Below, one piece after another: positions 9,755 through 22,526 of a stretch of 44,617 nt of DNA. The stretch is from Entrophospora sp. SA101 (lineage: Eukaryota; Glomeromycota; Glomeromycetes; Entrophosporales; Entrophosporaceae). A program made the translations under genes and the position numbers. The notes below the pieces were generated by a model, which saw only the letters and a program-made list of their open reading frames with translations, made no database searches and was not told the origin of the DNA. The DNA lies in assembly GCA_958430865.1 (NCBI GenBank), contig CAUDNR010002890.1:89882-134498 (forward strand), in the 5' to 3' direction. Numbering within the stretch: the first letter of the stretch is position 1; each line of letters begins with the position of its first letter.

Positions 9755-9862
9755 CTTTGCTCAAAAATATATTTAACACATTTAATTTCAGGAGTAAATG
9801 CTACAAAAGTTGAATCATCTATTGCAACCTCGCTCCAGTTTGTTCCAACTCTGATAAAATAC
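9755..9862 (-). pseudogene. Isolated exon-like fragment, unknown protein
   Basis: On the minus strand an acceptor (TATATGTAG at 9863) opens 35 codons with normal amino-acid use (YFIRVGTNWSEVAIDDSTFV, then AFTPEIKCVKYIFEQ), ending at a donor AG|GTAAAA at 9754. Phases are 1 and 2. No neighbouring exon joins it convincingly, so it is probably a piece of a decayed gene. No family is recognised. Confidence 0.3.
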
Positions 9863-10189
9863 CTACATATACAAAATATTTACAACACATCCACCGATTT
9901 GCGCAACATTTTGGGATACGAAAATTTGGGAACAAAATTATGGGGATCATATTTTTAATATTATTATTTTTACAAGTGAATTAAATTAATGATAATAAAT
10001 AAACATTTCTTCCTCTACTTATTAATTAACCTGATGTTTTTTCACTTAGTCAAAAGTGACTTATTTTTGTAATGATTTTTTAGGTCAATCATAATAAATA
10101 AAATGTCCCATAGTGGCAATAAAGACATCACAAAATGTTGCCAGTCTTTATCTCAAAATCCTATATATTGATAATTAATTTAAGATATC

Positions 10190-10295
10190 TTCGCATCATT
10201 ATGCTCTGTATCACAAATTATGCCCCGCGTCATGTAGTATGCTTCGCGTCATGAAATATTCTGCATCACGAATTATGCCTCACATCACGGATTAT
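10190..10295. repeat. Degenerate roughly 20-bp tandem repeat
   Basis: About five units of the type GCRTCAYGAATTATGCC recur at about 10208, 10229, 10248, 10265 and 10283, with periods of 17-21 bp. The stretch is richer in GC than its surroundings. Confidence 0.4.
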
Positions 10296-10879
10296 TGAAG
10301 ACTCTAGCTTTCATATGATTATTACTTGTGGCATTGGTTAATAATATTATATGTCAAAATTTTCTTAAGACAGACAATTATCAAAAACATGTACTTTTCT
10401 CGAAGAACCATCCATGTAAATATACTTTTTCTTGCTTTAACCACATAAAGCACTTGGCTATATATATTCAGGATAGTTCACTTCACATACTATCTAAATT
10501 ATCGCCTAGAAAAAATGATATTGAAAAATTTTTGTATGTGCTGCACTATATTTTTTTAAAAAAAAATATATCAAAAATATTATATATATATATACCAACA
10601 ATGTACAATAGTTATGTACCAAAAGCTTTATTCATATTAATAATAACAAAACTTTTCCTAATTTAATTGAATGATATTTGTCAAAAAATTGCTAACCAAA
10701 AAAAAAAAGAAACAAAAACAATGCTTATTTGTAAAAAATTATTACAAGTAATAATAATGGTTTAATAATTTCTTGATCCATATTTCATATCCACCAATTG
10801 TGCACCATTTTGGAATACAAGATTAATTATGTATCAAAAGAAAATAATATTAATATAAAGTTTTTTTTTGGGAAAAAGA

Positions 10880-10997
10880 TATTATATTTTTTTAATACTT
10901 CAATGTTTTCATAAAATGTTGTTGATGAACACCATCTGCCAATAGCATTTTGTTCAGTAGTTTCAACAAGGTTCATGAAGTTTGTATTTTGCTAAGT
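10880..10997 (-). pseudogene. Isolated exon-like fragment, unknown protein
   Basis: The minus strand reads QNTNFMNLVETTEQNAIGRW, then CSSTTFYENIEVLKKYNIFF, after an acceptor-like AACTTAG near 10998. A further piece near 10750-10830 (IPKWCTIGGYEIW in one frame) resembles a fragment at about 9885-9935, so parts of the same decayed gene may be scattered over 9.7-11.0 kb. Coding character is only suggestive. Confidence 0.25.
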
Positions 10998-11314
10998 TTT
11001 CCCCCATGTTTTTTTTTTTTTTACCATATTTATCCAATAATAAAAAATATATAAATCATTATAGAACAACTACCTTTTGAAATTCCATGTATAGTATCAT
11101 TATCATATTACATATTAATGTTTCATATAATAAATCAAATGGATTAATTAGTCGAAGAATCTCTTATAAATGGTAAAATTTATATATTAATAAATTTGAA
11201 ATTCTTTTGACATCCATGTGTACATATTAATGTTTCATATAATGAATTGAGTAAAAAGTGTATATAGTTAATCATGTCCTTGCTACATGGAATAATGAAT
11301 GATCTTTTCCCAGA

Positions 11315-11872
11315 TTAAACTGCCTTTTGTTCTATAGGATTTATTGCATCTAATACAATCTTTGAATGATTATTATCATCACTGTTGTGATTATTGTTGT
11401 TGCCATTATTAGTTGTTGTTCTGTTTCTAAAATTCATGTTTATTTTTAAAAATTTCAAAGTGCTATTATATATATATATAGGTTATAAAATATATAAATC
11501 TAGGGGGTTAAGGGGTTACAAAAAAGCAATTGGCAGTAGAATCTCAACGAACATTAACAAAGAGTTTTTTATATCTTTTTGGTTAACAAATCGAAAAATG
11601 TGCCTTAAAAACTCCCCTCCTTTTAAAATAATCAAAATTTGTTCAGCTTTTCGAATATCATAATTATCATCACCATTATGGAAATTGTCAAAATCCTTAC
11701 TATTTTCTAATACTACCAACAATTACATCTTTAAAATAATTAAAGACTAATCAATCGTATTGATTTATCAAAGAATTATTTTTAACTAAAATACTTACTT
11801 CCATCATTGACATTCTCAACAATAAAAATGCATGCCTTTCGCCTGGATCTTAACTCTCTCCGCAACTTTATC
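11315..11872 (-). CDS. 3' part of a multi-exon gene of unknown function
   Basis: Three exons fit together in phase on the minus strand: complement(join(11315..11462, 11520..11712, 11799..11872)). Donors are GTAAGT and GTAACC; acceptors are TTGGTAG and TATATAG; introns are 86 and 57 nt. The joined frame stays open through FIVENVNDG, ILENSKDFDNFHNGDDNYD, a hydrophobic stretch near FVEILLPIAFF, then an Asn-rich tail (NNGNNNNHNSDDNNHSK) to TAA at 11315. No domain is recognised. Upstream, 11880-12340 has coding-like pieces (VDGDRISLLSKELPQKNTFK) and a GTAAGC donor, but I could not connect them in phase. It may be a real lineage-specific gene or a decayed one. Confidence 0.4.
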
Positions 11873-12526
11873 CTTTAAGATTTTAGTTATTCAAATCGTA
11901 AAAATTCTGAATGTGCATATATTAATATTAATTGAATATGATTTACACTTATAAAGTGGTCGTGGATGGTGTAAAATTCAGAAAATAGCGTCGATCTTTA
12001 AATTATCAGATATAACTGATATTAATATTTAATCATTGAATGATCTTACGTTTATTGAAATTTCAATTGCTTAGCCAAAAACGTTCTAGTCTAATCTTTG
12101 AATAGTTCACAACAAACTTTATAGAACACACCTTAATATTCATAATGTTTTTTGCTTACTTCCACTGCTATATAGTCGCAAGAAAATCTTCAACGAAAGC
12201 AATACTTTCAACTGTTGTAGAATAACTAAAAGTTAAGTTGCTTCTTGTTTTAACGGTCGTTTGAAAGTATTTTTTTGGGGAAGTTCTTTGCTTAGTAATG
12301 ATATGCGATCTCCATCGACTAAATATGTAAATAAATAATAAATAAATAAAACAAATAAATAAATAATAAACAAATAAGACTGTAAATGATAATAAAAAAA
12401 AAAGATATTAGATAGGTATAGATAGATATAAATTAAACTTGCCCCATAGTCTTCTTTTTCTTTTTTAAAAAAGTTAAAAATTTTAAAATTTATACACGTA
12501 AAGGAAAGAAAGAGAAATAAACAATT

Positions 12527-13685
12527 ATGGAGGGCAAGGATATTTTTAAAATACTTCTTGAAATCTCAATGGTGATTGGCCCTGTCTTGGGATATTTTGA
12601 TCAAATAGCAAAATTTAGAGCTCGCAAATCTAGCCTTGGATATTCCTTAGATACTACAGGTGTTTTATTAGTTTGCAAGTAAGAAATATTTTATTAAGAA
12701 TGTTAATGATAAATAATTTAATGGATATGGTAATATATAAAATAATAATAATAAATATTTTTTCTTCTTGTAGCATTGTTCGAATATTTTTTTGGTAAAT
12801 CTATATAAAAAATTAAATATATTAGATTTAATTTATTATGCTGCTGAAGTCGATTTTTGATATATATATATATGTATATATGATGAATTTATTTTTTAGG
12901 CTTGGTAAAAAATTTGATATAGTATTATTGTATCAAAGTATTTTAATGATTATTGTTCAACTCATTCTTTTACATCAATGCTTGTTATATCAATATCCAA
13001 TTCCACCAACATCGAATCGAAGATGGTTTTGGAATTGGTATCAGTACAGATCATATATAATATTTTTATTATCATTAACCGGAATTTTAGGGATTTTTTA
13101 TTTTTTATTTGATAAAGATGGTGTATTCATAGAAATATTGGGATATTTGGTAAATGAATTCCTATTTTTATTTCTTCCTTTTCTTCTTTATTATTTGTTT
13201 TTAATTAATAATTTCAACTGTTCTAAACATAATTTTAGTCACTTGGCATTGAAAGCACAGTTCCAATGCCTCAAGCATTAGTAAATTTTAAATACAAATC
13301 TGTCTCGGGATTCAGGTAAAAACTCGAACTTTTTATAAATTATATATCAACAACCACTTAATCTTTGTAATTACTTTTTATCAACATCAAATCAAATATC
13401 AAATCACATTTAATTAATTTTAGTCGCTGGATTCTTGTAACCTGGTTTATTGGAGATTCATTTAAAACATTCTATTATATTTTTACAACAGCACCTATTC
13501 AATTCATTATTTGCGGCATTATACAATTATCAGTTGATGGCGTAATAGTGTTACAATTCGTAATTTATGGAAATAATAGAATTAATGAATTAATATTTGG
13601 TCAAAATAATAACAATTACGGCTATTCAAGATTAGCAGACGATCGTCGCACTCTAAGTTATAATTCATTAGATGAAATAATTTAA
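12527..13685 (+). CDS. PQ-loop repeat membrane protein, Any1/SLC66A2-like
   Basis: CDS: join(12527..12678, 12774..12794, 12900..13149, 13239..13315, 13424..13685), 762 nt, 253 residues. All donors are GTAA and all acceptors AG, and phases agree, including a 21-nt exon. The order of motifs matches the SLC66A2 (PQLC1)/yeast Any1 family: GPVLGYFDQIAKFRARKSSL in loop 1, NIVRIFFW, then LLYQSILMIIVQL, FWNWYQYRSY, the second loop MPQ (Pro152-Gln153) and GDSFKTFYYIF...APIQF. Several hydrophobic segments indicate a multi-pass endomembrane protein. Known Any1 opposes the flippase Neo1 in yeast Golgi/endosomal membranes and is thought to act on phospholipid asymmetry; that role here is inferred from family. 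It converges with the gene at 14253-15008. Confidence 0.85.
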
Positions 13686-14252
13686 GGTGAAAAATTGGAG
13701 GGAAAAAAAGACTATGGGACATTAACAATGTATCAATCGTGCATTAATCGAATATATTTGAAAAATGAAATAAAATCATTCAATTTTGGAATCACAAACT
13801 GTTAATTTATTAATGATTAAAAAAAAGAAAATCTTTTTTTTAAAAAATATGCAAGATTTATTTATAAAAAATATTAAACAATTCAAATCTCATTACCAAC
13901 TAAATAATTCTGCTAACAAATTTTAATCAACAAATTAATCCCAATTCCTAAATTGATGATAAAAATGTGCGTGGAGTGAAGTGAATGAGTGAATGAGTGA
14001 ATGAGTGAGAAAAGGAAGAAAAAGGGTAAAATCTGTAATTTTTAGAATTAAAAAAAAATATATATTAATATTATTGTTTTCAAGTATGAAAGCAAATACG
14101 TCTAAAAACCGTAATACTTACAATGAAACTTATCATTAAATGAATAATGAGAATTAATTTTATGATCTAGCCTCATTATTATTTATTTGGTTTTATTTAA
14201 AAAATAATAATAATAATACAATTACTAATAAAATTAATTATTAATACTAATA

Positions 14253-15008
14253 TTATGATTCATCTTTTCTAAATCTTCCTTTTTTATGAGAAGGCTCATA
14301 TAAAGAAGAGTCCAAAGTAATTTGTCTTCCTAAAAAATTTATTTCCCCATTATTATGATTATATCTTCTTTTCAATGAATCATTGCTATTTAAAAAACTA
14401 ACACTATCATCTTGACTTGGCACCAATCTATCTATTTCATGTTGAATATTTTGATTATTATTATCAGTAGTGTTTGATAAAGGAACTGGAAAATTGAAAT
14501 TATTTTGGATGCCTTCAAATATTTGTTGATTTGAAATTTGAAATTGGGATTCTGTTGATTGATTATTTTGCTGTGAAGTTGTTAATGGTTGTGATGGTTG
14601 TTGTTGTTGCTGCTGCTGCTGATGATGATGATGGTGATTTTGATTTTGATTTTGATTTTGATGAATGAATTGTTGCTGTTGTTGTTGTTGACGAGCAGTT
14701 GAAGATTCGTCACGAGATCTTCTTGATAAAGAAGAGAGTTGTTCTTTTTTGAGATGCATAAATTTTATCAAATCGTCAACCGATATGATAGCATCACGTC
14801 CGTCAGTTCCTAATTGTTGTCTTTGCTGAACATTTGGATGAGATTCGATAAACTCCAATAAATCTTTTAAACATTGTTCATATCCAATATTTTTTTGCTG
14901 AAAGGCTGTTTTATAAAGTTGTGTTACTGATTCCGCCGCCACTCGGAAAGAAGCATGTAAAACTTGTGATTCATCAAGAAATTCTGTTGAAAAGCCATTA
15001 TTATCCAT
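14253..15008 (-). CDS. HAPSTR1/TAPR1-like (C16orf72-like) stress-response protein
   Basis: A single uninterrupted frame of 251 residues, with ATG at 15008. Residues about 15-60 (VLHASFRVAAESVTQLYK, then GYEQCLKDLLEFI) and VDDLIKFM match the conserved core of the C16orf72/HAPSTR1 family (AATAVTxLYK...GYQ..KDLLxWI in animal members). The last residues, SHKKGRFRK, correspond to the family's terminal basic HKR motif. Between them lies a low-complexity Gln/His/Asn stretch (about residues 103-160). HAPSTR1 partners the ubiquitin ligase HUWE1 in stress signalling in animals; a fungal role is inferred. The 567-bp gap to the convergent PQ-loop gene holds only AT-rich 3' flank with AATAAA-like signals. 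Confidence 0.7.
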   Translation of the reverse strand: MDNNGFSTEFLDESQVLHASFRVAAESVTQLYKTAFQQKNIGYEQCLKDLLEFIESHPNVQQRQQLGTDGRDAIISVDDLIKFMHLKKEQLSSLSRRSRDESSTARQQQQQQQFIHQNQNQNQNHHHHHQQQQQQQQPSQPLTTSQQNNQSTESQFQISNQQIFEGIQNNFNFPVPLSNTTDNNNQNIQHEIDRLVPSQDDSVSFLNSNDSLKRRYNHNNGEINFLGRQITLDSSLYEPSHKKGRFRKDES

Positions 15009-18000
15009 CTTTTTTAATTTATTCTTTTAATTAATATTTAATATTTATTTTTGAAAGTCTTTTAAATAATAATATATATAAATCTAATTGCGTAATATGT
15101 ACCTCCAAAAATAATATATATAAATATATATATATATACACACAGTATATGAGGAAAATAATTTAGATTGTTGATTCTAAAGAAATCAGGAAATCACAAT
15201 ATAAACAAAGTTTTCCCCCCTCACCAGATTCTCTCGACTTTTTATATGCCAACGACTTCTTCAAGTTGGAATGTGACCAAGGAAAAATATATTTAACAAT
15301 AAAGAAACAATTGTTTATTAATTTAGCTATATGAATGTATTGTTGGTTAATTAATTGTCGTTTGATAAAAAAAATTTTCAAAAGGAGGGAAATTTTAAAA
15401 TTATAAATTGAATGACAACAATTTCATCTATATAAACTTTTCATCATCACCTACCCTAATAACAATCATATTTGGTAATATATGTGTGATAATGTGATCT
15501 AATGTGATAAAAGGAAATAAGAAAATCTATTCTTGTAGTGTAAAAGAAAGGGAATGTGTGTGTTTGATTTGTACGTATATATATCACTGTATTAAATACA
15601 CTAAATTGCACACGAATACCAAAATCAAGTGATTTTTAAAAATAACCTCTGTGGTACAAAGTGGAAATTTTGTTCACTAATTGTGGCATATTGAATTACA
15701 ACATATGAAAATCGAATTGTGGCTAATTGTGGTTTCCATCTTTAGTATTATCACAGCCTTTCTCTTTGATATTGCTTTTATGTTTTATATTTGTTAAGAA
15801 GCATTGTTATTTTTTTTTGTGATTTTATTACAAAACATTTATCCAAGATCCCAAAAATTACACCACATCTTGAAAAAAGAACAAGGAGAAGATTACCCCC
15901 TGTGTTTTAAAATCAAGTGATGATGCATAAATGCTTAATGATTATCCAAGGAAGAAAAATCACTTATAAAAAAAAGAAAAATAATGAAGAAAGCAAAATG
16001 AAAGTGAGCAATTGCCTAATAAAAAGTACAAAAATTTGCAAAATGTAACATAGAATGAAACCATGATTACATAATCAAGGAAGTTATCTTTTGTCCTTTT
16101 CTCCTATGTGTGCCTTGAGGCATGATTCTGCTGCTTTACATTCTTGTGTTGGGTTATAAGATTGTTAACAAACTAACTAGTTGCATATATCTGAGCCCAC
16201 CAACTTTAATGCCTTGGTTAGTCTTTGGGTTGATAATGTGTTCGTAATTTCGATTATCACAGATAGTTTTTAAATCTAAAATATAATTCTCTTTTCATAC
16301 GTAATTCTGTTGTATTCGGTAAACTTGATAAACAATTAGATAGTTTTGATGTATTGTCCGACAAATTGCACAATGTGTTTGCTTTATTGTTGTCTAATGG
16401 ATTGCATTTGACATGTCTATTAAATCAGAAAGAAAAACCACATTTCACACATGTGTATTCTTTTTGAGACGCCTAAATTGTCAGGTCATGAGATAATTGA
16501 TCAAGGTATTTGAGGGCCTATCAGAGTGATGACAAAATGCATTCACATCGTTATTCGATGACCTGCTGAGGACAAAGTAGGTAGCGCTGAGTGAATTACT
16601 CTTATACCCATGAGCGTGATGACAGAAGTACACTTGAGGATTCTGTTAACGATGATCAGATAATAAATCAGTATTTATGTACAGGAATTATGAATCAACT
16701 AAAGCTAGATTATCCCAAGAAGATTAAATATTAATTGTTTATTAAAATGCAATGAAATTTCCAAGGTAAGATTTCATTTCTGCCTCCCATATAATAACAA
16801 TTGCACTCAAGTTGTAATACATACTATCTTCAGATGTTATACTCAAGGGTGCAAACATATGAACACTTGAGGTTACGACACTAATACAGCATACTGCATA
16901 TGGCATATAGCAAGTTCCGTATGCCATAGGATCACCAAATAAGGTTTTGATTTATCTGATGCAAATCAAATGAAGATTCTTTTTAACTGGGTCAAATCTG
17001 TTTTTAAAGATCCGAAAACAACGTTTGGTAAGTCCTTGCAAAATTTTTTTGGCCAAAACAGTGCCTTGAAATAACTGATATCACTATTTTCCTCGTCAGG
17101 GTAAACGAAGCCTTGTAGGTATTAGTAATTAGAAAAAGAAAAATTGATATCTCATTACAAGGGAAAAAACCAGACTTTGTTCCAAAACTCTCTGCGGATG
17201 ACAGTAAAAGGGCTACCTTGTAAAATTGGGTAATGAGACGAAGGACTCAATTGTCAAAATGATAAATGATGTAGTTAATAATAATAATTTAGTTGTTTGT
17301 CGCCAGGAAATTTTTAGAGGCATTGAGCAATGCTCCTGTTTTTTAAAACCAAAAAAGTGATAATAAACGGTATTGAAAACCCATGCAATAATATGTTAAT
17401 GTGAAAAACAATTTCATTTGCATTCTATCAAACAACATGATAAAAGGTATTAAGGTATTAAATTATTATTTTAAAATGACCGCTATATGACGAAATAATG
17501 ATGATGAAGATGATGACGACGATGATGATATGCTTCCTATTATTTCTGCAAAAGTGCAAAGTATCAAGCTTTGATGACAAATATTCTGAATCAAAGATTA
17601 TTTATTCAGAGCGGTTTGCTCATTGTTGCCTTAATTATTTTTTGCAACATAAGTGTCTGATTGAGATCAATGACGCGTACAATTCATATGTTTTAATTTA
17701 GCATCTTTTTACAGTTATCATTAAAAGGTGGGAAACGAGAAATCCACAATGCTTGTTAATTAATTTTGTCTACAAATTATGTAAATTTATTTTCAAAATG
17801 AATTCGTTTTTTTACTGTATAAATCTAGCTAAAAATATTACTTTTGCAACATGAAATAATGGGGACTTTATAGTACAGTAAAACCGTCTCTAGTTTTTTT
17901 ATTAGTTGTCCCTTTTTTCACATACTAACTTGTGAAGAAAAAAAATTTTATATAATCAAAAAGCATACCGTGGAATCAGATCTTGTTAAACGAGTTGGCC

Positions 18001-21000
18001 GAAATAAGGAATTCAAGTTTGTTACTTTATTAAAGGAATCTTTGTTCGATACTAGAGAAAGTTGAAAGAATGAAAACAAGGAAATTAAAAAATCCCATTT
18101 TATATAGAGATTGACACGTGATCACTACTTTTATTTCTATTTTAATATTATACGATGTTGTTGAAGCGTAGTGATTGTACAAGAACTTTTTATGACAATC
18201 AGCATTTCGTAACCATGCAGAAACGTAGCAATTAACATGAATAAGGAATAAATTGATGACTATAGTACAGATCAAGGTGCTTGTTGAGTTTTTATTCGTA
18301 ATACAAATCTTTATTCGTTTATTATATTTGTTTTGCTTGTTTATTCCGATAAACATTCATAACGAATAATCCGCAAATATTAAACTTTTTTATTAATTAT
18401 AATGTGACATTTTTTCATTTCTCTATTATCATACCAAAAAAAAAAGGTAGTAATAGTAAAAATAGTAAAAAGATTCACACCAACCATCTCACTACATACC
18501 ATAACTTTCAAGAATTTGTCAATGCTAAAAAAGTTGTTTGCAAATGTGGTCAAATTATTTCACGGTTATTCTGAGAGTAATAATAGTAATAGGATTTTAT
18601 CATATATTTCTATTAAGGTTTGTCTTCCAGCATCACAACGGTATTTTTCATGTGAAAATTTGGCAGGAGGAGGCATTACAATTCATTTACACCACAAGAA
18701 GTAGTTGGAATACATTAATCCTTGTTATAGATCATGTGATCTGATATTTATATTTTCAAGCTGATTTTTTTATTTTTTATTTTTTTCGAAAAAAATTTTG
18801 GTTACAAAGATTTAGACCGCCATATGATTTATAAAAACTTTCATATGACTTAATATTATATCTACAAATAGTCCAAGTAGTCATACAAGCCTTACCTATA
18901 ATTTTCGTATGGCCTTTGAAAATTTTCACCGCTTAAAGTACAACAACCTCTATTAGAATAGTGATTATTCTTCCATCAGACTTGCATATGTAAATTCTGA
19001 TATGATACTTTCACTTTCTACCTAACATTTAGAGATTGCCTATATCTCAGCACAATTTTTGATTTTATCTCAATGCAAATAGTATCTTTTTAGATATTAT
19101 GGTGCCTTCTTGCCAACAAGGACGGTACTAATTTTTTTTCATATTGTGTTGGTCATGATACCGGTCCGTTGAACATTTTAAACTCGTTTGGTCTCAATGG
19201 ACCCAGTCCATTTTTTACTTGATAGAAATTTACATATGTAATAATTTGCGATATCACTTACGAAGCATATTTCCAGTTCTTGTGTCCTTTGTTAATTGAT
19301 CATGCAATAGGACACATGTTTTTGTAGTGTCAAAACCTCATATCTCAATTTAAAGTAAATTTATCACGTCTATAACTATAACCGGCTTCAGGATATTAAG
19401 ACGCACCAACATAAGTTTCTAGATGCAACTTTCCTAATAAAAGAGTTGAATCGCAATTGGAAAATAAGGTAATTGTTCCAGGAAAGTTTTTTACATATTA
19501 TATATAATAAAATCAGTCAACGTTTAATCTAAATACTAATCTCTCATCAGTGCACCTCTAACAAAAAACACTTTAGAAAATTTTTTTGAACTTGTAAATA
19601 AAAAAGTCATTTAGCATAACCATTGATCTGCTTGATTCCTTTAATAATTGATAAGTATGCGTTTCGGCGAACTTCATTTGCTCTTTGAGATTAAACTTAA
19701 ACTAAATGATCAAATTAATTGAAAAATTAACAATTAATATCGTTTTTAATAAATTAGGTTTAATATAAATCTTAATAATAATGTATGTGTTATAATTAAT
19801 ACTTACAAGATGAGGGAGGGAGGGCCTTGAAAAAATATTAATAATAAAAAAAGTTTTCGTTCGAAAAATCTAAAAATAATAAATCTAACCATTTAAATTT
19901 ACCTATTTAATTCTTTTTTCTTTTCTTTTCGTCATTTGTACATTGTTTAAAAAAAACTTTATGGGTCAATCTATCTAAAGAAACTCTTGCATAGCTACAA
20001 AGGATCTAACTCCCAGTCTAACTTGAATAACGTTACTATGTAACTTCTTTGTTTTCCTGATATCATCATTCAATATCAATTATAAAGTTAATTTTACCTT
20101 TTGTTATGTCACATAGAGGAATTTTTATCAGGTGAACTCAAATTTTCTTTAAACCATTTTCTCTAGTTTGTTCTCGCAAAACTTTAGCTCACTAGCAACA
20201 TAATTTTTCAGAACAAATCATATTTTTTGATTCATCTGATTCATTTGTGATATTTGGTTTTTTTTGTGATACCATTCTCTGAATTATTTTATTTGTTATC
20301 ATTGATTAACACGGAGAAATCCATGTGTTCTTATTTTGCCCGTCATCTTACACTTGCAATGAATAATATTCTTCAATATAGAATCTTATCATTTGGATTT
20401 GAAAAGTGTCTGTAACCATGGAATATCTTTTGTTTTTCTAATAAATTATCGTCGTCCATCAAATATAGATTTTGGCATTAAGATTGTACTGCATAATTTT
20501 GAATCAAAAATAATCAAAAAGAAAATCACACTTTTTCATTATTGATATTTGTTATGAAGACTACTATGAACCAACTGTTAAAAAAGAAACATTGTTGAAT
20601 TGTAATGGAAAACTTGGTTGGTATATCCATCATTAATTCTCTAAAATAAGAATGAGTTTGTCATCTTAAGTTTTTTTTTTGATTATATGATTATTGTTTC
20701 GCCGTCGATCTCTATGCGATTTACAGAAGATTTTACTATATAAAGAATATTTATCGTGACTATAAATAATCGTAAAGACATTCATTATATATCAATATAT
20801 CCATTACAATTGATACAGATTCCAGAACTTCAAATGTATTTTTTTCTCATTTTACTGGTGGAATTTCTTTAGAATAAATAGTTTTTATAATTAATCAATG
20901 AACTAGCCAAAAGTTTAGAGATTTGTTTAATTATTTATAGGGCCGTTCAAATTTAGAAATCTGTTTAACATCATTTTTTATGAAGGGGAGGAGGGTAAAA

Positions 21001-21152
21001 ATTTCTTATTTTTTTTTTTTTGAACGGCCTAATAGTAAATCTTATCAGGTGGCTTAGCATGTTTTATAGATGATGCAGTTAATATCGTACATAAAAACAA
21101 TAACCATAATAATTCTTTTTTAATAATTTAATTTAATTAATATAAAATTAAA
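15009..21152. other. Long stretch (6.1 kb) without a supportable intact gene
   Basis: No in-phase exon chain longer than about 60 codons was found. Items seen: a 30-residue ORF with one hydrophobic segment at 15705-15797 (MKIELWLIVVSIF start), box C/D-like motifs near 16525-16640, a zinc-finger fragment at 18479-18574, and a homopurine/pyrimidine patch near 19810. Base composition is uniformly AT-rich. It is probably old repeats that have decayed beyond recognition. Confidence 0.5.
18479..18574 (+). pseudogene. Fragment of a Cys-type zinc-finger protein
   Basis: The open piece TNHLTTYHNFQEFVNAKKVV, then CKCGQIISRLF and TGA, has a Cys-x-Cys-Gly knuckle after an FxxFVNAKKV lead. This is reminiscent of the N-terminal zinc-binding segment repeated in many mobile-element-associated proteins of Rhizophagus. 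Downstream pieces (HHNGIFHVKIWQEE in another frame) suggest the rest has been frameshifted. The assignment rests on pattern memory only. Confidence 0.3.
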
Positions 21153-22526
21153 ATGTCAGATTCAACAACAACAACAACAAGCACTCCAACCACAACAACC
21201 ACAACAACTAAAGATGATAAGAAACAAACAATAAGTGGCTTAAAGTCCTTTATCGCTGGAGGTTGTGGTGGTGTTTCTTGTGTGATTGTTGGTCGGTTGG
21301 TTTTCTTTTATATTTTATATTTTTTATTTTTATTTTATTTCTGAAATCAATTGATGTTTATTGTTATTAGGTCATCCTTTTGATTTAATCAAGGTAATGA
21401 ATGAATGATAAAGACGATTATGATTGTGAACATGAAAATATATTCACACCGCTAAATGTATATTTTTAAAAATAAAAGGTAAGATTGCAAACAGCCCCAG
21501 AGGGAGCTTATAAAGGAATGATGGATGTAGTAAAACAAACAATTAAAATGGATGGACTGCGCGGGTAAGTTTGAAAAATTATTATTCAAGTGTGGGATGA
21601 ATTTTATCAACGATATTATAATGATAATATTAATAATATTAATATTAATCATTGCAGAATATACAGAGGTATGGGTCCACCACTTGCGGGAGTAACACCA
21701 ATTTTTGCTATAAGTTTTTGGGTAATAACAGATTTATAATTAATCAATTAATTACCAATCAAATACTGATCAATTAATGTATTTACAATCAATACATTTA
21801 AAATATATAGTCTTATAATCTTGGAAAGAAAATAATGTACTCATTGACACCAAATCGTAAATCACAAGATTTAAGTCTTGTTGAGATAATGGCAGCAGGT
21901 GCTATTTCAGCGGTACCAACAACTTTAGTGATGTCACCAGTGGAAAGAATTAAAGTGTTATTACAAGTGCAAGGACAAGCCACCTCACAAACAAAATATA
22001 AAGGTCCATCGGATGTAATTAAAGCATTATATCGGGAAGGGGGTATTTCTAGCATCTATAGAGGTGCAGGTGCCACCTTACTACGTGATGTACCTGGTAC
22101 TGCTGTTTATTTTGGTGCTTATGAGTTGACTAAACGATTGTTAACACCTAAAGGATCTAATTCATTAAACCCGCTCGCTACTTTATTTGCTGGTGGTAAA
22201 GTATTACTATTATTTATTACCATCATTTTTTAATATTATTTATATATATATAATATAATATAATATAATAATGTTTTATAGGTATGGCTGGAGTTGCAAT
22301 GTGGTCAATTGCAATTCCACCAGATGTAATAAAATCAAGGTTGCAATCAGCACCAGCCGGCACATATAAAGGTTCATTGGATGTGTTGCGTCATTTACTC
22401 AAACATGATGGACCATCTGCACTATTTAAAGGACTTAGTCCTGCTTTGCTTAGAGCTTTTCCTGCTAACGCAGCTGCATTCTTGGGTTATGAAGCAAGTG
22501 TAAAATTTATGAATCGTTTATGGTGA
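21153..22526 (+). CDS. CRC1: Mitochondrial carnitine/acylcarnitine carrier
   Basis: CDS: join(21153..21291, 21371..21393, 21479..21564, 21658..21721, 21811..22195, 22282..22526), 942 nt, 313 residues. All five introns are GT-AG with consistent phases. Three mitochondrial-carrier signatures are present: HPFDLIKVRLQ (Pro49), SPVERIKVLLQ (Pro147) and PPDVIKSRLQ (Pro245). The third repeat, with IAIPPDVIKSRLQSAP, FPANAAAFLGYEASVKFMN and RDVPGTAVYF, is characteristic of the SLC25A20/Crc1 branch. It would exchange carnitine and acylcarnitines across the inner mitochondrial membrane, feeding acetyl or acyl units between compartments, which suits a lipid-fed fungus. The N-terminus is extended by a Thr/Ser-rich stretch. 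The start is the first ATG after AT-rich leader sequence. Confidence 0.88.

Noticed and set aside
10328..10666. 112-codon plus-strand open frame
   Set aside because: Ile/Tyr/Phe-rich translation of AT-rich DNA with TATATA runs, no domain and no codon structure; likely chance.
14550..14700. CAG/CAT-type trinucleotide run as a separate repeat feature
   Set aside because: It lies in frame within the HAPSTR1-like gene and encodes its Gln/His/Asn linker.
21813..22055. Minus-strand 80-codon frame within the carrier gene
   Set aside because: Antisense shadow of exon 5 of the mitochondrial carrier.
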